Part shown: piece after piece, positions 40,399 through 48,982 of the stretch
How positions within the stretch are numbered: position 1 is the stretch's first letter
How the letters are laid out: each line of letters opens with the position of its first letter
NCBI GenBank assembly: GCA_044358835.1
Contig: JBIKNF010000001.1
Location: forward strand, 1 to 64,000
DNA: 64,000 nt
DNA from: JAJTHC01 sp044358835
GTDB lineage: Bacteria > Cyanobacteriota > Vampirovibrionia > Vampirovibrionales > JAJTHC01
Direction: 5' to 3'
Translations under genes and position numbers: made by a program
Notes under the pieces: model-generated
What the model was told of the DNA's origin: nothing
The model's input: only the letters and a program-made list of their open reading frames with translations
The model's database searches: none

Positions 40399-41640
40399 GT
40401 GTCTCTTAACAGTATTCATGAAATTGGCTTGCTGGGTTTGCTCTTGGTGGTGGGCGCCTTTTTTAGTGAAGGCTTCAAACGCATGGGGCAATCCACGCTG
40501 GTGGGGGAATTACTGGTGGGGATTCTGCTGGGGCCTTCGCTCTTAGGGTGGCTACACCCCACTGAAAGCATGGCGCTATTTATGGAACTGGGCTTACTGT
40601 TATTACTAGTAGAAACAGGCCTTGAAACCCAGTGGCGAAGCATTGTAAAAGTGGGCAAACACGCCGTTTGGGTCGCGATGGTGGGCATCATCGCCCCGTG
40701 GGTGGTGGGAACAGGCTTTGCCCTACTCAGTGGTGTGGCCCACCTAAGCGCCGTGATGGTGGGGGCCACGCTAAGCGCAACCAGCATAGGCATTACGGCC
40801 CGCACGCTGAGTGATTTAAACCAGCTTGAAACGCCCGAATCGCAGATTATATTGGGGGCTGCGGTGATTGACGACATCGTGGGGCTGGGGATTTTGGCCT
40901 TTATGCAAGGCATGAGTCTGGCCCAAACGTCGTTTGTGGAAGCCTTGCCCAAACGGCTGTTAATCGCGGGCGTGTGTGTGGTGGTGGGCGGTACGTTATG
41001 GATGAGTCGCGGGGTTTGGGCCAAATGGCCGATATGGACGCGATGCGCGGGGGGCGTACAGGGCTTTTTCACGCGTCTGGGTAAGCGCTTACTTAATCTG
41101 GCGGATGGCACTACCAAAGAGCAAATGCTGATTATTGGCGGTGTTTTACTGACCTGCTGGGCGGTGCAATCGACTTTGGGCATTTCCATGGCGTTGGTGG
41201 CCTTTGCCTGTGGCGTATTGCTGAAAGAACGGGAAGAAGATCCGCAGTTTAAGCCCGTATTGCGGGATGTTGCGGCGTTTTCTTCGATCATCACGCCCCT
41301 GTTTTTTGTCGGCATCGGTATGCAGTTGGATGTTCAGTCTCTCAATCCGTTTGACCCTGAACAATTGCGTTATTTTCTATTGGCGTTGGGCTTAAGCGTT
41401 TTAGCCATTGCCAGCAAGGCCCTTTCAGGCTTTGCGCTTCGTCATACGGGGGTGAACTCTACCTTTGTGGGCATGGGCATGGTGCCTCGTGGAGAGGTGG
41501 GGCTTATTTTTGTGCAAGTGGGTAAAAGTTCTGGCCTATTGGATGCCACGTGGGCGAATATGCTGATTATTGTGGTGATTTTTACGACCTTTGTGGCGCC
41601 ATTTTTGTTACGATGGACGGCAAGGACTAGCACAAAATAA
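40399..41640 (+). CDS. Kef-like CPA2 cation/proton antiporter
   Basis: This 413-residue protein has about 12 hydrophobic segments and the CPA2 pattern: LVGELLVGILLGPSLLGWL near the N-terminus, LSATSIGITARTLSDL, and GAAVIDDIVGLGILAF with the two acidic residues that bind the cation (about residues 155-160). It exchanges K+ or Na+ for protons. The RCK/KTN regulatory domain of KefB/KefC is absent, so it is a membrane-only form. I chose GTG 40399 with GAAGGGGAAG upstream; ATG 40345 would add 18 non-homologous residues. The last codons contain one ACTAGCACAAA copy. Confidence 0.88.
   Translation: MSLNSIHEIGLLGLLLVVGAFFSEGFKRMGQSTLVGELLVGILLGPSLLGWLHPTESMALFMELGLLLLLVETGLETQWRSIVKVGKHAVWVAMVGIIAPWVVGTGFALLSGVAHLSAVMVGATLSATSIGITARTLSDLNQLETPESQIILGAAVIDDIVGLGILAFMQGMSLAQTSFVEALPKRLLIAGVCVVVGGTLWMSRGVWAKWPIWTRCAGGVQGFFTRLGKRLLNLADGTTKEQMLIIGGVLLTCWAVQSTLGISMALVAFACGVLLKEREEDPQFKPVLRDVAAFSSIITPLFFVGIGMQLDVQSLNPFDPEQLRYFLLALGLSVLAIASKALSGFALRHTGVNSTFVGMGMVPRGEVGLIFVQVGKSSGLLDATWANMLIIVVIFTTFVAPFLLRWTARTSTK
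41626..41636 (+). promoter_or_regulatory. Recurrent motif ACTAGCACAAA (copy B)
   Basis: Lies in the last codons of the antiporter gene (encoding TSTK) and 57 bases before the ATG of the hypothetical gene at 41693. Confidence 0.45.
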
Positions 41641-41692
41641 ACCAGTCGTGGTTTAATACAAAAAAGTGTGTTGTCAACGCAAAGGTGTTCAA

Positions 41693-42547
41693 ATGATTGT
41701 CGTACAAAATAATGGCACAAACCCTGTCCCCCCAAACAAGCAGGACACTAAAACGAATGTGCCTGTGGTGATTGGTTTCACGCTGGCTGGGGCCGCGGTG
41801 GCTGGGGCCGCGGCTCATAGAGCTTTTTCTTATACACAAGAAGGGGATGTCATTTCAACGAAACTTGATCGTTATACAAAACAAGCCAACGGCTTGAAAA
41901 AAGAATCTTCTTTTGAAAAAGATGGCGCTAAGCCCCCAATTCAAGTGGACTATATCGAAAATGGCAAACTGACCAAAAGAGAGATTAACTACCCAACAGG
42001 TCAAAAAAACAGTCTTGATTTTGATGAAGAAGGAAATGTCACCAAAGGTGTTAAATCTTTAGGCGATACCAGTATTGAATACGAGCAAAAACTGGACCCT
42101 GGTAATGGGGACAGAATTGCTTCGACTGAGATAAAAATTGCAAATAAAAATGTACCTAATTCAGGATATGGATATACCCATCGGAGTCCTCATCATGAAG
42201 TATGGAAACCTTGGGTTTGGGATACAGACAATTTATCAACTCTTTCAGAAAAACATAGACAGAAAATTGCAACACTTGCACCTATAAAAGAAAACGTTTC
42301 TGTTAAAGGGTATAATCAAAAAGTCCCTATTCGGTATTTAGGGGATATTCCTCTGGAGCCCGAAGTCCTTTCTAAAAACATTCCCAAAACCTTTGAAGAA
42401 GTTATTCCTTATCTAAACGCACAACGCAATAAACAAGTCGCCTTATGGGGCATCGGCGTAGGCGTTTTGGTAGGGGGCACTGCCTTCTTGATCAACCGCT
42501 TGACGGCGAAAAAGCCTCAAACAGCCCCACCCCAAGCGAAGCCCTAA
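41693..42547 (+). CDS. Two-TM hypothetical protein, lineage-specific
   Basis: This 284-residue protein has an N-terminal helix (VVIGFTLAGAAVAGAAAH), a central soluble domain of about 190 residues with short repeat-like phrases (IENGKLTKREINYPTG, FDEEGNVTKGVKS) and a C-terminal helix (VALWGIGVGVLVGGTAFLI) followed by a Pro/Lys-rich tail. The central part is AT-rich relative to neighbours. ATG 41693 has AAAGG seven bases upstream. It overlaps the stop of the convergent ftsH by four bases. No family is recognised. It resembles in layout the 45431 gene, which also starts with MI-V/A and carries the same upstream motif. Confidence 0.6.
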   Translation: MIVVQNNGTNPVPPNKQDTKTNVPVVIGFTLAGAAVAGAAAHRAFSYTQEGDVISTKLDRYTKQANGLKKESSFEKDGAKPPIQVDYIENGKLTKREINYPTGQKNSLDFDEEGNVTKGVKSLGDTSIEYEQKLDPGNGDRIASTEIKIANKNVPNSGYGYTHRSPHHEVWKPWVWDTDNLSTLSEKHRQKIATLAPIKENVSVKGYNQKVPIRYLGDIPLEPEVLSKNIPKTFEEVIPYLNAQRNKQVALWGIGVGVLVGGTAFLINRLTAKKPQTAPPQAKP

Positions 42548-44517
42548 GCTTCCACGCCCGCGTCTTTCAAATACGCTTCGACAATCGACTTGAACTCTTC
42601 GCCTTCAAGCGTTTCTTTTTCCAACAAAATGCGCGTCAACCGTTCCATTAAATCACGACGGCTTAACAATAATTGGCGCGTGTAGGCGTATTGTTCATCC
42701 ACAATGCGGCGCACTTCGGTGTCAATTTTGGCGGCCATTTCTTCGCTATAATTGCGTGTGGTGCCAAAATCACGCCCCAAAAACTGCTGTTCGTTGCGCT
42801 CACCGTAAGGTAAGGCCCCTAGGGCATCGGTCATGCCATAAGTCATCACGATGTTGCGGGCAATTTTACCGACTTTTTGCAGGTCGTTGGCGGCCCCTGT
42901 AGACACATAATCTGCGCCGTACACGATTTCTTCGGCCACGCGTCCCCCCAGGGAAACGGCAATGTTACCGAGCATCGTTTTCTTGGTCACGGAAACTTGC
43001 TCATATTCTTCTTCTGGGGCATACCACGCAGCGCCCAGCGTCCACCCACGAGGAATAATCGTGACCTTGCGCAAGGGGTCTTGCCCTTCGGTGAAGTAAC
43101 CGGTGAGGGCATGGCCAATTTCATGGTAGGCGGTGGATTCTTTGTCTTCTTCCTTAATGAGCTTGGATTTTTTTTGCAAGCCCAAAATCACGCGATCGAT
43201 GCTGTCTTCAATGTCAAGCGTGTTAATTTCGCTTTGATTCCGACGTGCCGCCAAAAGCGCGGCTTCATTCAGCAAGTTGGCGAGATCTGCTCCACTAAAG
43301 CCGGATGTTCGACGCGCCACCCGTTTTAAATCCACTTCTTCGGCAATGGGTTTGCCTTTAGAATGCACTTTTAAAATCTGTTCACGGCCTTTTAAATCAG
43401 GCGTGTCAATTTCCACCCGCCGATCAAAGCGCCCGGGGCGGAGCAAGGCGTTGTCCAAAATATCGGGGCGATTGGTCGCGGCCACAATAATAATACCGGT
43501 GGTGGGGTCAAAGCCGTCCATTTCTACCAAAAGCTGGTTCAGGGTTTGTTCACGTTCGTCATGCCCACCGCCCATGCCCGCCCCACGCTGACGGCCCACA
43601 GCATCAATTTCGTCAATAAACACGATACACGGGGCTTGTTTTTTGGCTTGTTCAAACAAGTCGCGCACACGGCTGGCGCCTACGCCCACAAACATTTCCA
43701 CAAAATCTGAGCCTGAAATACTGAAAAACGGCACGCCCGCTTCGCCAGCTACGGCTTTAGCCAACAGCGTTTTACCCGTACCGGGGGAACCCACCAACAA
43801 AACGCCCTTGGGGATTTTGGCCCCGAGTTTTTGGTAACGATCCGCGTTTTTGAGGAAGTCGACGACTTCTTCAAGCTCTTCTTTGGCTTCGTCAATGCCG
43901 GCGACATCGGCAAAGGTGATTTTAATATCTTTTTCAACCAACATTTTCGCACGACTTTTACCAAAGCTCATGGCTTGCGAACCGCCTGCCCCAATGTTTC
44001 GCCACATAAACACGAGCAACAAAATCGGGAGCAACGCCCACATAAAGTAGCCTAAAATGTCCCACCAAAAACTTTCTTTTTTGGGGTCTTTTACTTCAAT
44101 GGCCACATTTTTCGCTTCCAGTTGCGCGAGCCAAAGTTCCGCCGTACCCGCAGGCATTTGCGATTTATAGTGAAGGCTAATGGGCTGGTTACTTGGCGTG
44201 GGTTTGGGTTTGAGAAACAGATCCCGCAAGCGCATTTTTTTGGGTTGATCTGGGTTGGGTACCGCTGTTTTAGGTCGAGCTTGGGGGGCTGAGGTAGACG
44301 TTGTTTGAGGCAAGCGGGGTTTTGCAATGGCGTCCACTTCCAACCCTTTTACCACCACACGGCTAATTTCACCCGCCTTGACTTTACTCATCAATTCAGA
44401 ATAAGGCAAGGGTTGCGCTTCTTCTTCGGGGCTTCCCACCATTAAGGTGGACGCAAAAAGCACGCTAATCAACAGAAGTGCGGTAATCATAACACCTGTT
44501 GTTTGGTAATTTTTCAT
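42544..44517 (-). CDS. ftsH: ATP-dependent zinc metalloprotease FtsH
   Basis: FtsH is the membrane-bound AAA+ protease that removes damaged membrane proteins and short-lived regulators. The 657-residue protein has two N-terminal TM segments, Walker A GSPGTGKT (about residue 240), Walker B FIDEIDAVG, the SRH region (NRPDILDNALLRPGRFDRR), zinc motif HEIGH (about 465; usually HEAGH) and EYEQVSVTKKTM. The periplasmic part has an added Pro/Gln-rich insertion of about 40 residues. ATG 44517 is preferred over 44526. TGCTATAAT (44571-44576 minus strand) is a likely promoter. The GcvH-like gene lies upstream. Confidence 0.95.
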   Translation of the reverse strand: MKNYQTTGVMITALLLISVLFASTLMVGSPEEEAQPLPYSELMSKVKAGEISRVVVKGLEVDAIAKPRLPQTTSTSAPQARPKTAVPNPDQPKKMRLRDLFLKPKPTPSNQPISLHYKSQMPAGTAELWLAQLEAKNVAIEVKDPKKESFWWDILGYFMWALLPILLLVFMWRNIGAGGSQAMSFGKSRAKMLVEKDIKITFADVAGIDEAKEELEEVVDFLKNADRYQKLGAKIPKGVLLVGSPGTGKTLLAKAVAGEAGVPFFSISGSDFVEMFVGVGASRVRDLFEQAKKQAPCIVFIDEIDAVGRQRGAGMGGGHDEREQTLNQLLVEMDGFDPTTGIIIVAATNRPDILDNALLRPGRFDRRVEIDTPDLKGREQILKVHSKGKPIAEEVDLKRVARRTSGFSGADLANLLNEAALLAARRNQSEINTLDIEDSIDRVILGLQKKSKLIKEEDKESTAYHEIGHALTGYFTEGQDPLRKVTIIPRGWTLGAAWYAPEEEYEQVSVTKKTMLGNIAVSLGGRVAEEIVYGADYVSTGAANDLQKVGKIARNIVMTYGMTDALGALPYGERNEQQFLGRDFGTTRNYSEEMAAKIDTEVRRIVDEQYAYTRQLLLSRRDLMERLTRILLEKETLEGEEFKSIVEAYLKDAGVEA

Positions 44518-44570
44518 AAATAACATCCACCCTAACTCAATCTTTGAACAAGATATTACAACGTTTCTTA

Positions 44571-44576
44571 ATTATA
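44571..44576 (-). promoter_or_regulatory. Extended -10 of ftsH
   Basis: Minus strand TGCTATAAT (TATAAT at 44576-44571) lies 53 bases before the ftsH ATG. It has the same extended form as the ispF, holB and aminotransferase promoters. Confidence 0.55.
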
Positions 44577-44627
44577 GCATTGTTTTGGCATTTGCGTAAA
44601 ACACCTTAAAACCCCACCCCTAAAGCA

Positions 44628-44993
44628 CTAGCTAGAAGGAGTCGCCACACTGATAAAGGTTTCTAATTCTTTGGGGCTGGTGGCTTCTACTTCAAGCAAC
44701 CAGCTAACATCAAAGTTTTCATTACACAAGAGCTGAGGCCGTTCAATGACTTCGTCATTGATGGAAAGAATCGTTCCGCCCACTGGCATGGCCAGTTCCA
44801 CTTCCCCGTTAGAAGTGCCAATGGTGGCAAAGGTATCCCCCGCAGAAAGTTCTTCACCCACTTCGGTGACTTCAATGTAGCGAATTTCATCGAGCTTTTC
44901 GGCCACGACGGGGTCCAAACCCACGAGGATGTGATCGGCATCTTGAGGGTAGATATATTCATGGGTCGGGGCAAAATGGACGAGTTCGCTCAC
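44628..44993 (-). CDS. GcvH-like protein without lipoyl-lysine
   Basis: This 121-residue protein aligns over its length with glycine cleavage H protein (HEYIYPQDADHILVGLDP, RYIEVTEVGEELSAGDTFA, PVGGTILSINDEVIERPQLL). At the lipoylation site the consensus ESVKAASD reads GTSNGEVE, so Asn replaces the lipoyl-bearing Lys and no other Lys is near. Thus it cannot carry a standard lipoyl group and is probably not active in glycine cleavage. It may be structural, regulatory or a degenerate family member. No gcvT or gcvP lies nearby. It shares a strand with ftsH, 110 bases apart. Confidence 0.88.
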   Translation of the reverse strand: MSELVHFAPTHEYIYPQDADHILVGLDPVVAEKLDEIRYIEVTEVGEELSAGDTFATIGTSNGEVELAMPVGGTILSINDEVIERPQLLCNENFDVSWLLEVEATSPKELETFISVATPSS

Positions 44994-45430
44994 AGGGTGT
45001 TTCCTTCTTGAAAATAAGAGTAGTTCGTGACGTTATTATTATGCCTATATTCGGTGATTTGTCTACATATTGCAGTAGTTTATACATCAAACATTTTAGA
45101 CACCGATTTTAGCGCCTCACAACAGGGCCAAAGCCTTGTGTTCATTCACAATACACGATTCAAAAAAGAATAACAAGCCTTTTTGCTGATTTTAGCCTGT
45201 ACGTGTTTCCCTAAATCAAGACACGCTTTATCAAGACATCCTTTTCACTCGCCCATTCACGAGTACATTCACTAGCACAAAAAGGTTGTGACTTGTTTTT
45301 AAGCCCATACTGAGTATAATGAAACGAGAGGCCCTTCACCCCACGTGTGAAAAACGCCTCTCTTTTCTCCCGTTATTCTAGGATCCATACTCTGCCTGTC
45401 ACGTCCTCCAAGCTCAATAAGGAAATAAAA
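44994..45430. other. Intergenic region between gcvH-like and 45431 gene
   Basis: It contains the upstream region of the GcvH-like gene (minus) and, on the plus strand, motif copy C with a promoter described separately. The stretch 45061-45265 shows no coding potential and no repeat. Two other AT-rich stretches lie near 45010-45060. No riboswitch-like structure was recognised. Confidence 0.45.
45271..45320 (+). promoter_or_regulatory. Motif copy C plus promoter of the 45431 gene
   Basis: ACTAGCACAAA (45271-45281), then TTGTTT (45293-45298), a 16-base gap and TATAAT (45315-45320). The motif sits just upstream of the -35, as an activator or UP-like site would. The gene start is 111 bases further on. 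Confidence 0.5.
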
Positions 45431-45937
45431 ATGATTGCCGTTAATGCTGTTTCACCCCCCTCACAAAACACCCCCGCGCAAGCGTTCCAACCGCCCACGG
45501 TGAACCCGCCTGCGTCTTTTGAAGCAACCGCTCAGGCCCCTACACTTGGGCAAGACACCGCTACATTCAGCCAAACACCCCCTACGCCTATAGAGGCCCC
45601 TGCTGTAGAAACCGCCGCAAATGCGGATGCCACGCTTCCCGCAGAAGCCAACGCGCCCAAGAAGCGTGGGTGGTTTCAAAAAGGCTTTGTCGGGCCAGTG
45701 ATTGTAGGTTCCTTGGCGTCGATTGTAGGGGCGTTGGGTCAAGGATTTGCGAATAGTAACACCACAAGCTTCGGCAACGTGGTGGCTTCAGCCGTGACGG
45801 CAGCCATCGCGATGGTGGGGGCTTACATGGTGATTCGTACCAAAACGTCAGACGCGCCCGCAAACACGCCTTCTGCGGAAGCTTCTTCGACGGTTCCCCC
45901 TACAGAAGGGGCTTCTGAACCCAAGCCCGTCGCGTAG
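45431..45937 (+). CDS. Hypothetical membrane protein, Pro/Ala-rich N-terminus
   Basis: This 168-residue protein has a long Pro/Ala/Thr-rich, probably disordered N-terminal region (residues 1-80), a basic stretch KKRGWFQK, two hydrophobic segments (GPVIVGSLASIVGALGQG and VVASAVTAAIAMVGAYMVI) and a Pro/Ser-rich tail. ATG 45431 has AAGGAAAT upstream; a longer reading from 45347 has no ribosome site. It has the MI-V/A start and upstream motif shared with the 41693 gene. A strong terminator follows. No family is recognised. Confidence 0.65.
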   Translation: MIAVNAVSPPSQNTPAQAFQPPTVNPPASFEATAQAPTLGQDTATFSQTPPTPIEAPAVETAANADATLPAEANAPKKRGWFQKGFVGPVIVGSLASIVGALGQGFANSNTTSFGNVVASAVTAAIAMVGAYMVIRTKTSDAPANTPSAEASSTVPPTEGASEPKPVA

Positions 45938-45968
45938 AAAAACGCGAGTCCTCTTTCTTATTTTTACA

Positions 45969-46003
45969 ACAGGGAGGCCTTATAAAAGGTCTCCCTGTTT
46001 TTG
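45969..46003 (+). terminator. Intrinsic terminator
   Basis: ACAGGGAGGCCTT pairs with AAGGTCTCCCTGT (45969-45998, one mismatch), followed by TTTTTG. It ends the 45431-45937 transcript. Confidence 0.9.
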
Positions 46004-46411
46004 TAAGCGTTTGGCCGTTTAAACCCCGTTTTTACATTCTGTTACAAATAGGCACTTTTATTCTTAATGTTTCCTTTATTATTGTGTAAGAAGCACGCGC
46101 CCCATTCCCGCCCGTCTGCTTGCCCCGTCCCCACCTGTTCAACCCTTTTTTCAGAAACTCCCTTCACCGATTCAGAAACCAATCGCTTACCACGTTTTAT
46201 TGTTTGTCCCTCTCTCTTTCCTTAAGGCGCTGCTGTTTAGACGTATGTGGCCTCTCGTTGCTAGTCCCCCCTGTTGTGTCGTGCACCGTTTCAAATTGTC
46301 CCCCCTGTTCACATCATTCTTTCACGACACTGATTTTAAAAATCAACTCACCCTTCAAGAAACACTTGAAGGGTTTTGTTTTCGCTTCTTGCGCCTTTAA
46401 ATCCTAAGCTT
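46004..46411. other. Intergenic region with repeat and possible RNA
   Basis: No reliable coding region. It holds the short repeat shared with 7470-7495 (46250-46275) and ends in a good terminator. Because a terminator with no gene in front suggests a transcript, a small RNA between about 46080 and 46382 is possible. Confidence 0.4.
46351..46382 (+). terminator. Intrinsic terminator without obvious upstream gene
   Basis: CCCTTCAAG (46351-46359), loop AAACA and CTTGAAGGG (46365-46373) form a nine-base-pair stem followed by TTTTGTTTT. No coding gene lies between this and the terminator at 45969-46003. Confidence 0.8.
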
Positions 46412-46559
46412 ATACCATTTAAACGACTGAATAGCGTATAGGTGGATTTTAGGAGCCTAGACTCGCAGATGGGTGAAGTGTACATAAACGTACATAAGCA
46501 CATCGAGAATCGTAGCGACAACGAAGACGCCAGACGCTATTTAATCGTTTAATTGGTAT
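46412..46559. repeat. Structured palindromic repeat, copy 4
   Basis: A 148-bp element with outer arms ATACCATTTAAACGACTG and ATCGTTTAATTGGTAT extending inward as AATAGCGT/ACGCTATT. It contains TAGGAGCCTA, a TGTAC/GTACA hairpin, a CTCG..GATG/CATCGAG stem and CGTAGCGACAACGAAGA. It is in opposite orientation to copy 1. Its last base overlaps the stop codon of the minus-strand gene ending at 46559. Confidence 0.85.
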
Positions 46560-47545
46560 TAGGTTAATAACGCTTTCGCATTCAGCACATTGATGATAAA
46601 GGGCTTATTACGAATACTGCCTTCTTCATCAATAGAAAAAACAGACGTGTTGCTCACATGCTGAGAAGCATTGTTCACTCGAGATTTCAACAACACAATT
46701 TCGCATGAACGTTCGGATTCAATCGTAATTTGCAATTCATCCATTAAACAATACATTAAGAAAAACCCTCGGCCGTTTTCATCGTACAACGCTTCTTGCG
46801 TAAAGTTTTTACAAATACTGTTTAAAATATCATCAACGCTCAACGTGCCTTGAAAATCTTTAATACGCACCGCCACCCATGCTTCATTAATGTGAATGCT
46901 TACTTCCACCGCTTCCGCAGAATCGAGCGCCTGAATATGTTCGCCCTTGCGGTACTTGTCTTCATGGCTTTGCTTAGAACGTTTAGGGGCATGATACACG
47001 GCATTGGTAATGGCTTCCATTAAAGGGGTACAAATTTCCATGCGAGCTTCAAGACTCAGCACATTTTCAAGCAAGCCTTCTATGCGACTCATCACGTTAA
47101 ACATGTCGTCACTATTTTTCAGCACATGTGTTTCGCTTTGCGCGTGCGTGAGCCCCCAAATAGACGAATACGCGTCGCTAAATACGCAGCGTTTCAGTTG
47201 ATCCACCAATTTAAAGCTGTCAAAGGGCAATTCTTTCAATATCACATGAGTACAGTTATAACGACGTGCCAACGGCATGAATTCATTGGCATTTAAATGG
47301 GTATAAAAAATAAGTGTGCTGGATTCAAACGTTTCTAACAACGCGTCATGCGCATGATTAAGCAAGGTGGGATCCACCACAACGTAGTCTGGCAAAGAGT
47401 CCTGTAAAGTCGCTCCAGCCTGTTCAAAAGTCCCCACAAATTGTATGTTTAGAGGTTCTTCAAAACGGTCTTGGGCATTGCTCATGACGGATTCTAAGGC
47501 ATGAAGGATATGTTGATTTTGTTCTATCCAAAGCAGTGATTTCAT
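46559..47545 (-). CDS. Receiver-like domain fused to GHKL ATPase (anti-sigma-type)
   Basis: This 328-residue cytoplasmic protein has an N-terminal part (residues 1-120) that looks like a degenerate response-regulator receiver (SLLWIEQNQHILHALESV, DYVVVDPT, LIFYTH, HVILKELPFDS). The C-terminal part (about 155-285) is a histidine-kinase-like ATPase: N-box LMEAITNAVYHA, G1-like VRIKDFQGTL and G2-like ENGRGFFLMYCLMDEL, as in SpoIIAB/RsbW anti-sigma kinases. It probably binds or phosphorylates a partner in a stress or motility switch. Nearby lie a PAS kinase and a sigma-28-like gene on the same strand, which makes sigma control plausible. Confidence 0.78.
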   Translation of the reverse strand: MKSLLWIEQNQHILHALESVMSNAQDRFEEPLNIQFVGTFEQAGATLQDSLPDYVVVDPTLLNHAHDALLETFESSTLIFYTHLNANEFMPLARRYNCTHVILKELPFDSFKLVDQLKRCVFSDAYSSIWGLTHAQSETHVLKNSDDMFNVMSRIEGLLENVLSLEARMEICTPLMEAITNAVYHAPKRSKQSHEDKYRKGEHIQALDSAEAVEVSIHINEAWVAVRIKDFQGTLSVDDILNSICKNFTQEALYDENGRGFFLMYCLMDELQITIESERSCEIVLLKSRVNNASQHVSNTSVFSIDEEGSIRNKPFIINVLNAKALLT

Positions 47546-47671
47546 GACGGTGAATCCTTTTTTGTCGTGCTGAGCGAAGGTAGGACGTATGCTTCATTAT
47601 GACTGTAAATAAACAGAATCTTCAACATATATCGTAAAAATAGAGTATTTAAAGGGGAACGGCGAAGCACT

Positions 47672-48955
47672 TTAGTGAGGCAACCCTTCAAGGGGTTGAA
47701 ACCGTAGGATGATATGAGTGCCTTGAGCCAAGCTTGATTCTACATTAAATTGCCCTTTATGGGCTTCAATGAGTTTAAAGGCATAGGGTAAATCTAGGCC
47801 CAGTAATTGATTCGGCTTGGTGGTGAAGAAGGGATCCAATAAGGAATCTTTGGCTTCTTCAGAAAGGCCTATGCCGTTGTCGACCACATGAACGGCCACA
47901 TAATCTTTTTTATTATGAAGTTCAAGCCCCAGGTAAAGCTTAATTTCAACGCTTTCTTTAAAAGCGGTGGCTTCTAAGCTATTTTTTACTAAGGCTTTAA
48001 TAATACGCTTGAGTTCTTGAGCGTCCGCCAAAACTTTAGGCACTTCAAGGGAACTGTCCACCTGAATGTGAATACCTGTGGGAATAAACCCTTCTTTTTC
48101 CCATTCACGCACCCAAGCCCGTAAAGAGATATTGAGATTAACGGGGGCCAATTTCAATAAAATCGGTTGATTTAACTTTTCCAAGTTTTTAAATAAGTTA
48201 TGCGCATTTTGGATGCTTGAATCTAGGTGCTGTAAGTGGCCTTGCGCTTGTTCAAGTTCAAGGGCAAAGGCCTGTTGTTCTTTGGCCGTAAGGGGGGTGG
48301 AATCGTGCAGGCGTTTTAACAGTAAAGCGTGTTTATTTTCTAACAAATGCGTGTGTTGACTTATGGCAAATAAGTGCTTAAAAATATGTAAGGAAAAGGC
48401 GGTGATTTGCTTGGTGATGGCTGAAAATTTTTGCGAACGTTGTAATTCTTCTAAACGCTGCGCTTCTTCAGGATCCAACTGTTTATACTGACCAATGTCA
48501 CTGGCAATCAACACCCAAACGCGACTGCTTAAATGCCCACCCTCCACCGATTCTGCACGAATGGAAAAGCCAATGGTGCTTTTTTTGTCTCCTTTTGGAA
48601 AGTGGATTCTGATGGATTCACGTTCCACAGGCAGGGTCTCAATTTCTTCTGGGAAACGAAGAATACGGGCTTGAATAATATGTTTCAGTTCGTTTAGGTA
48701 AAAAGGAAGTTCTTCAATACGTTCAAGGCGATTGCCCACTGATGTGCTTTCTAAGTCATCTAACCCAAAAAGGCTAGAACACGTTGCGTTGTAGAACAAA
48801 ATATGCCCTTGGTCGTCAAAAAGCATCATGGCAATGGGAAGGTTATTGAACGCGGTAATTAAATCCAGCGGATTGTGTTGCATATCGCTCTGTCTATTCA
48901 AATGAATGGAAAAGGTGGAAATCGAATGTTTAAGGTGGTTAAAATCAAGCTTCAT
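47672..48955 (-). CDS. PAS-domain histidine kinase
   Basis: This 427-residue cytoplasmic sensor kinase has an N-terminal PAS domain (about residues 28-140: AFNNLPIAMMLFDDQGHILFYNATCSSLFGL), a helical dimerisation part with Gln/His/Leu stretches, and a C-terminal HATPase domain with N-box KALVKNSLEA, G1 VVDNGIGL, F-box DPFFTTKP and a final GTHIILRF. The canonical H-box (xHExxxPL) is not recognisable, so the phospho-acceptor is unclear. No membrane segment. It lies 27 bases downstream of the sigma-28-like gene on the same strand, in operon. No response regulator is adjacent. Confidence 0.82.
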   Translation of the reverse strand: MKLDFNHLKHSISTFSIHLNRQSDMQHNPLDLITAFNNLPIAMMLFDDQGHILFYNATCSSLFGLDDLESTSVGNRLERIEELPFYLNELKHIIQARILRFPEEIETLPVERESIRIHFPKGDKKSTIGFSIRAESVEGGHLSSRVWVLIASDIGQYKQLDPEEAQRLEELQRSQKFSAITKQITAFSLHIFKHLFAISQHTHLLENKHALLLKRLHDSTPLTAKEQQAFALELEQAQGHLQHLDSSIQNAHNLFKNLEKLNQPILLKLAPVNLNISLRAWVREWEKEGFIPTGIHIQVDSSLEVPKVLADAQELKRIIKALVKNSLEATAFKESVEIKLYLGLELHNKKDYVAVHVVDNGIGLSEEAKDSLLDPFFTTKPNQLLGLDLPYAFKLIEAHKGQFNVESSLAQGTHIILRFQPLEGLPH

Positions 48956-48982
48956 AGAAGGTTCTTCTTTTAAATCAAGTCT

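Noticed and set aside
46120..46407. 95-codon reading frame with Leu/Ser/Cys-rich composition
   Set aside because: Crosses the terminator hairpin and lacks a ribosome site; the composition looks like noncoding sequence.
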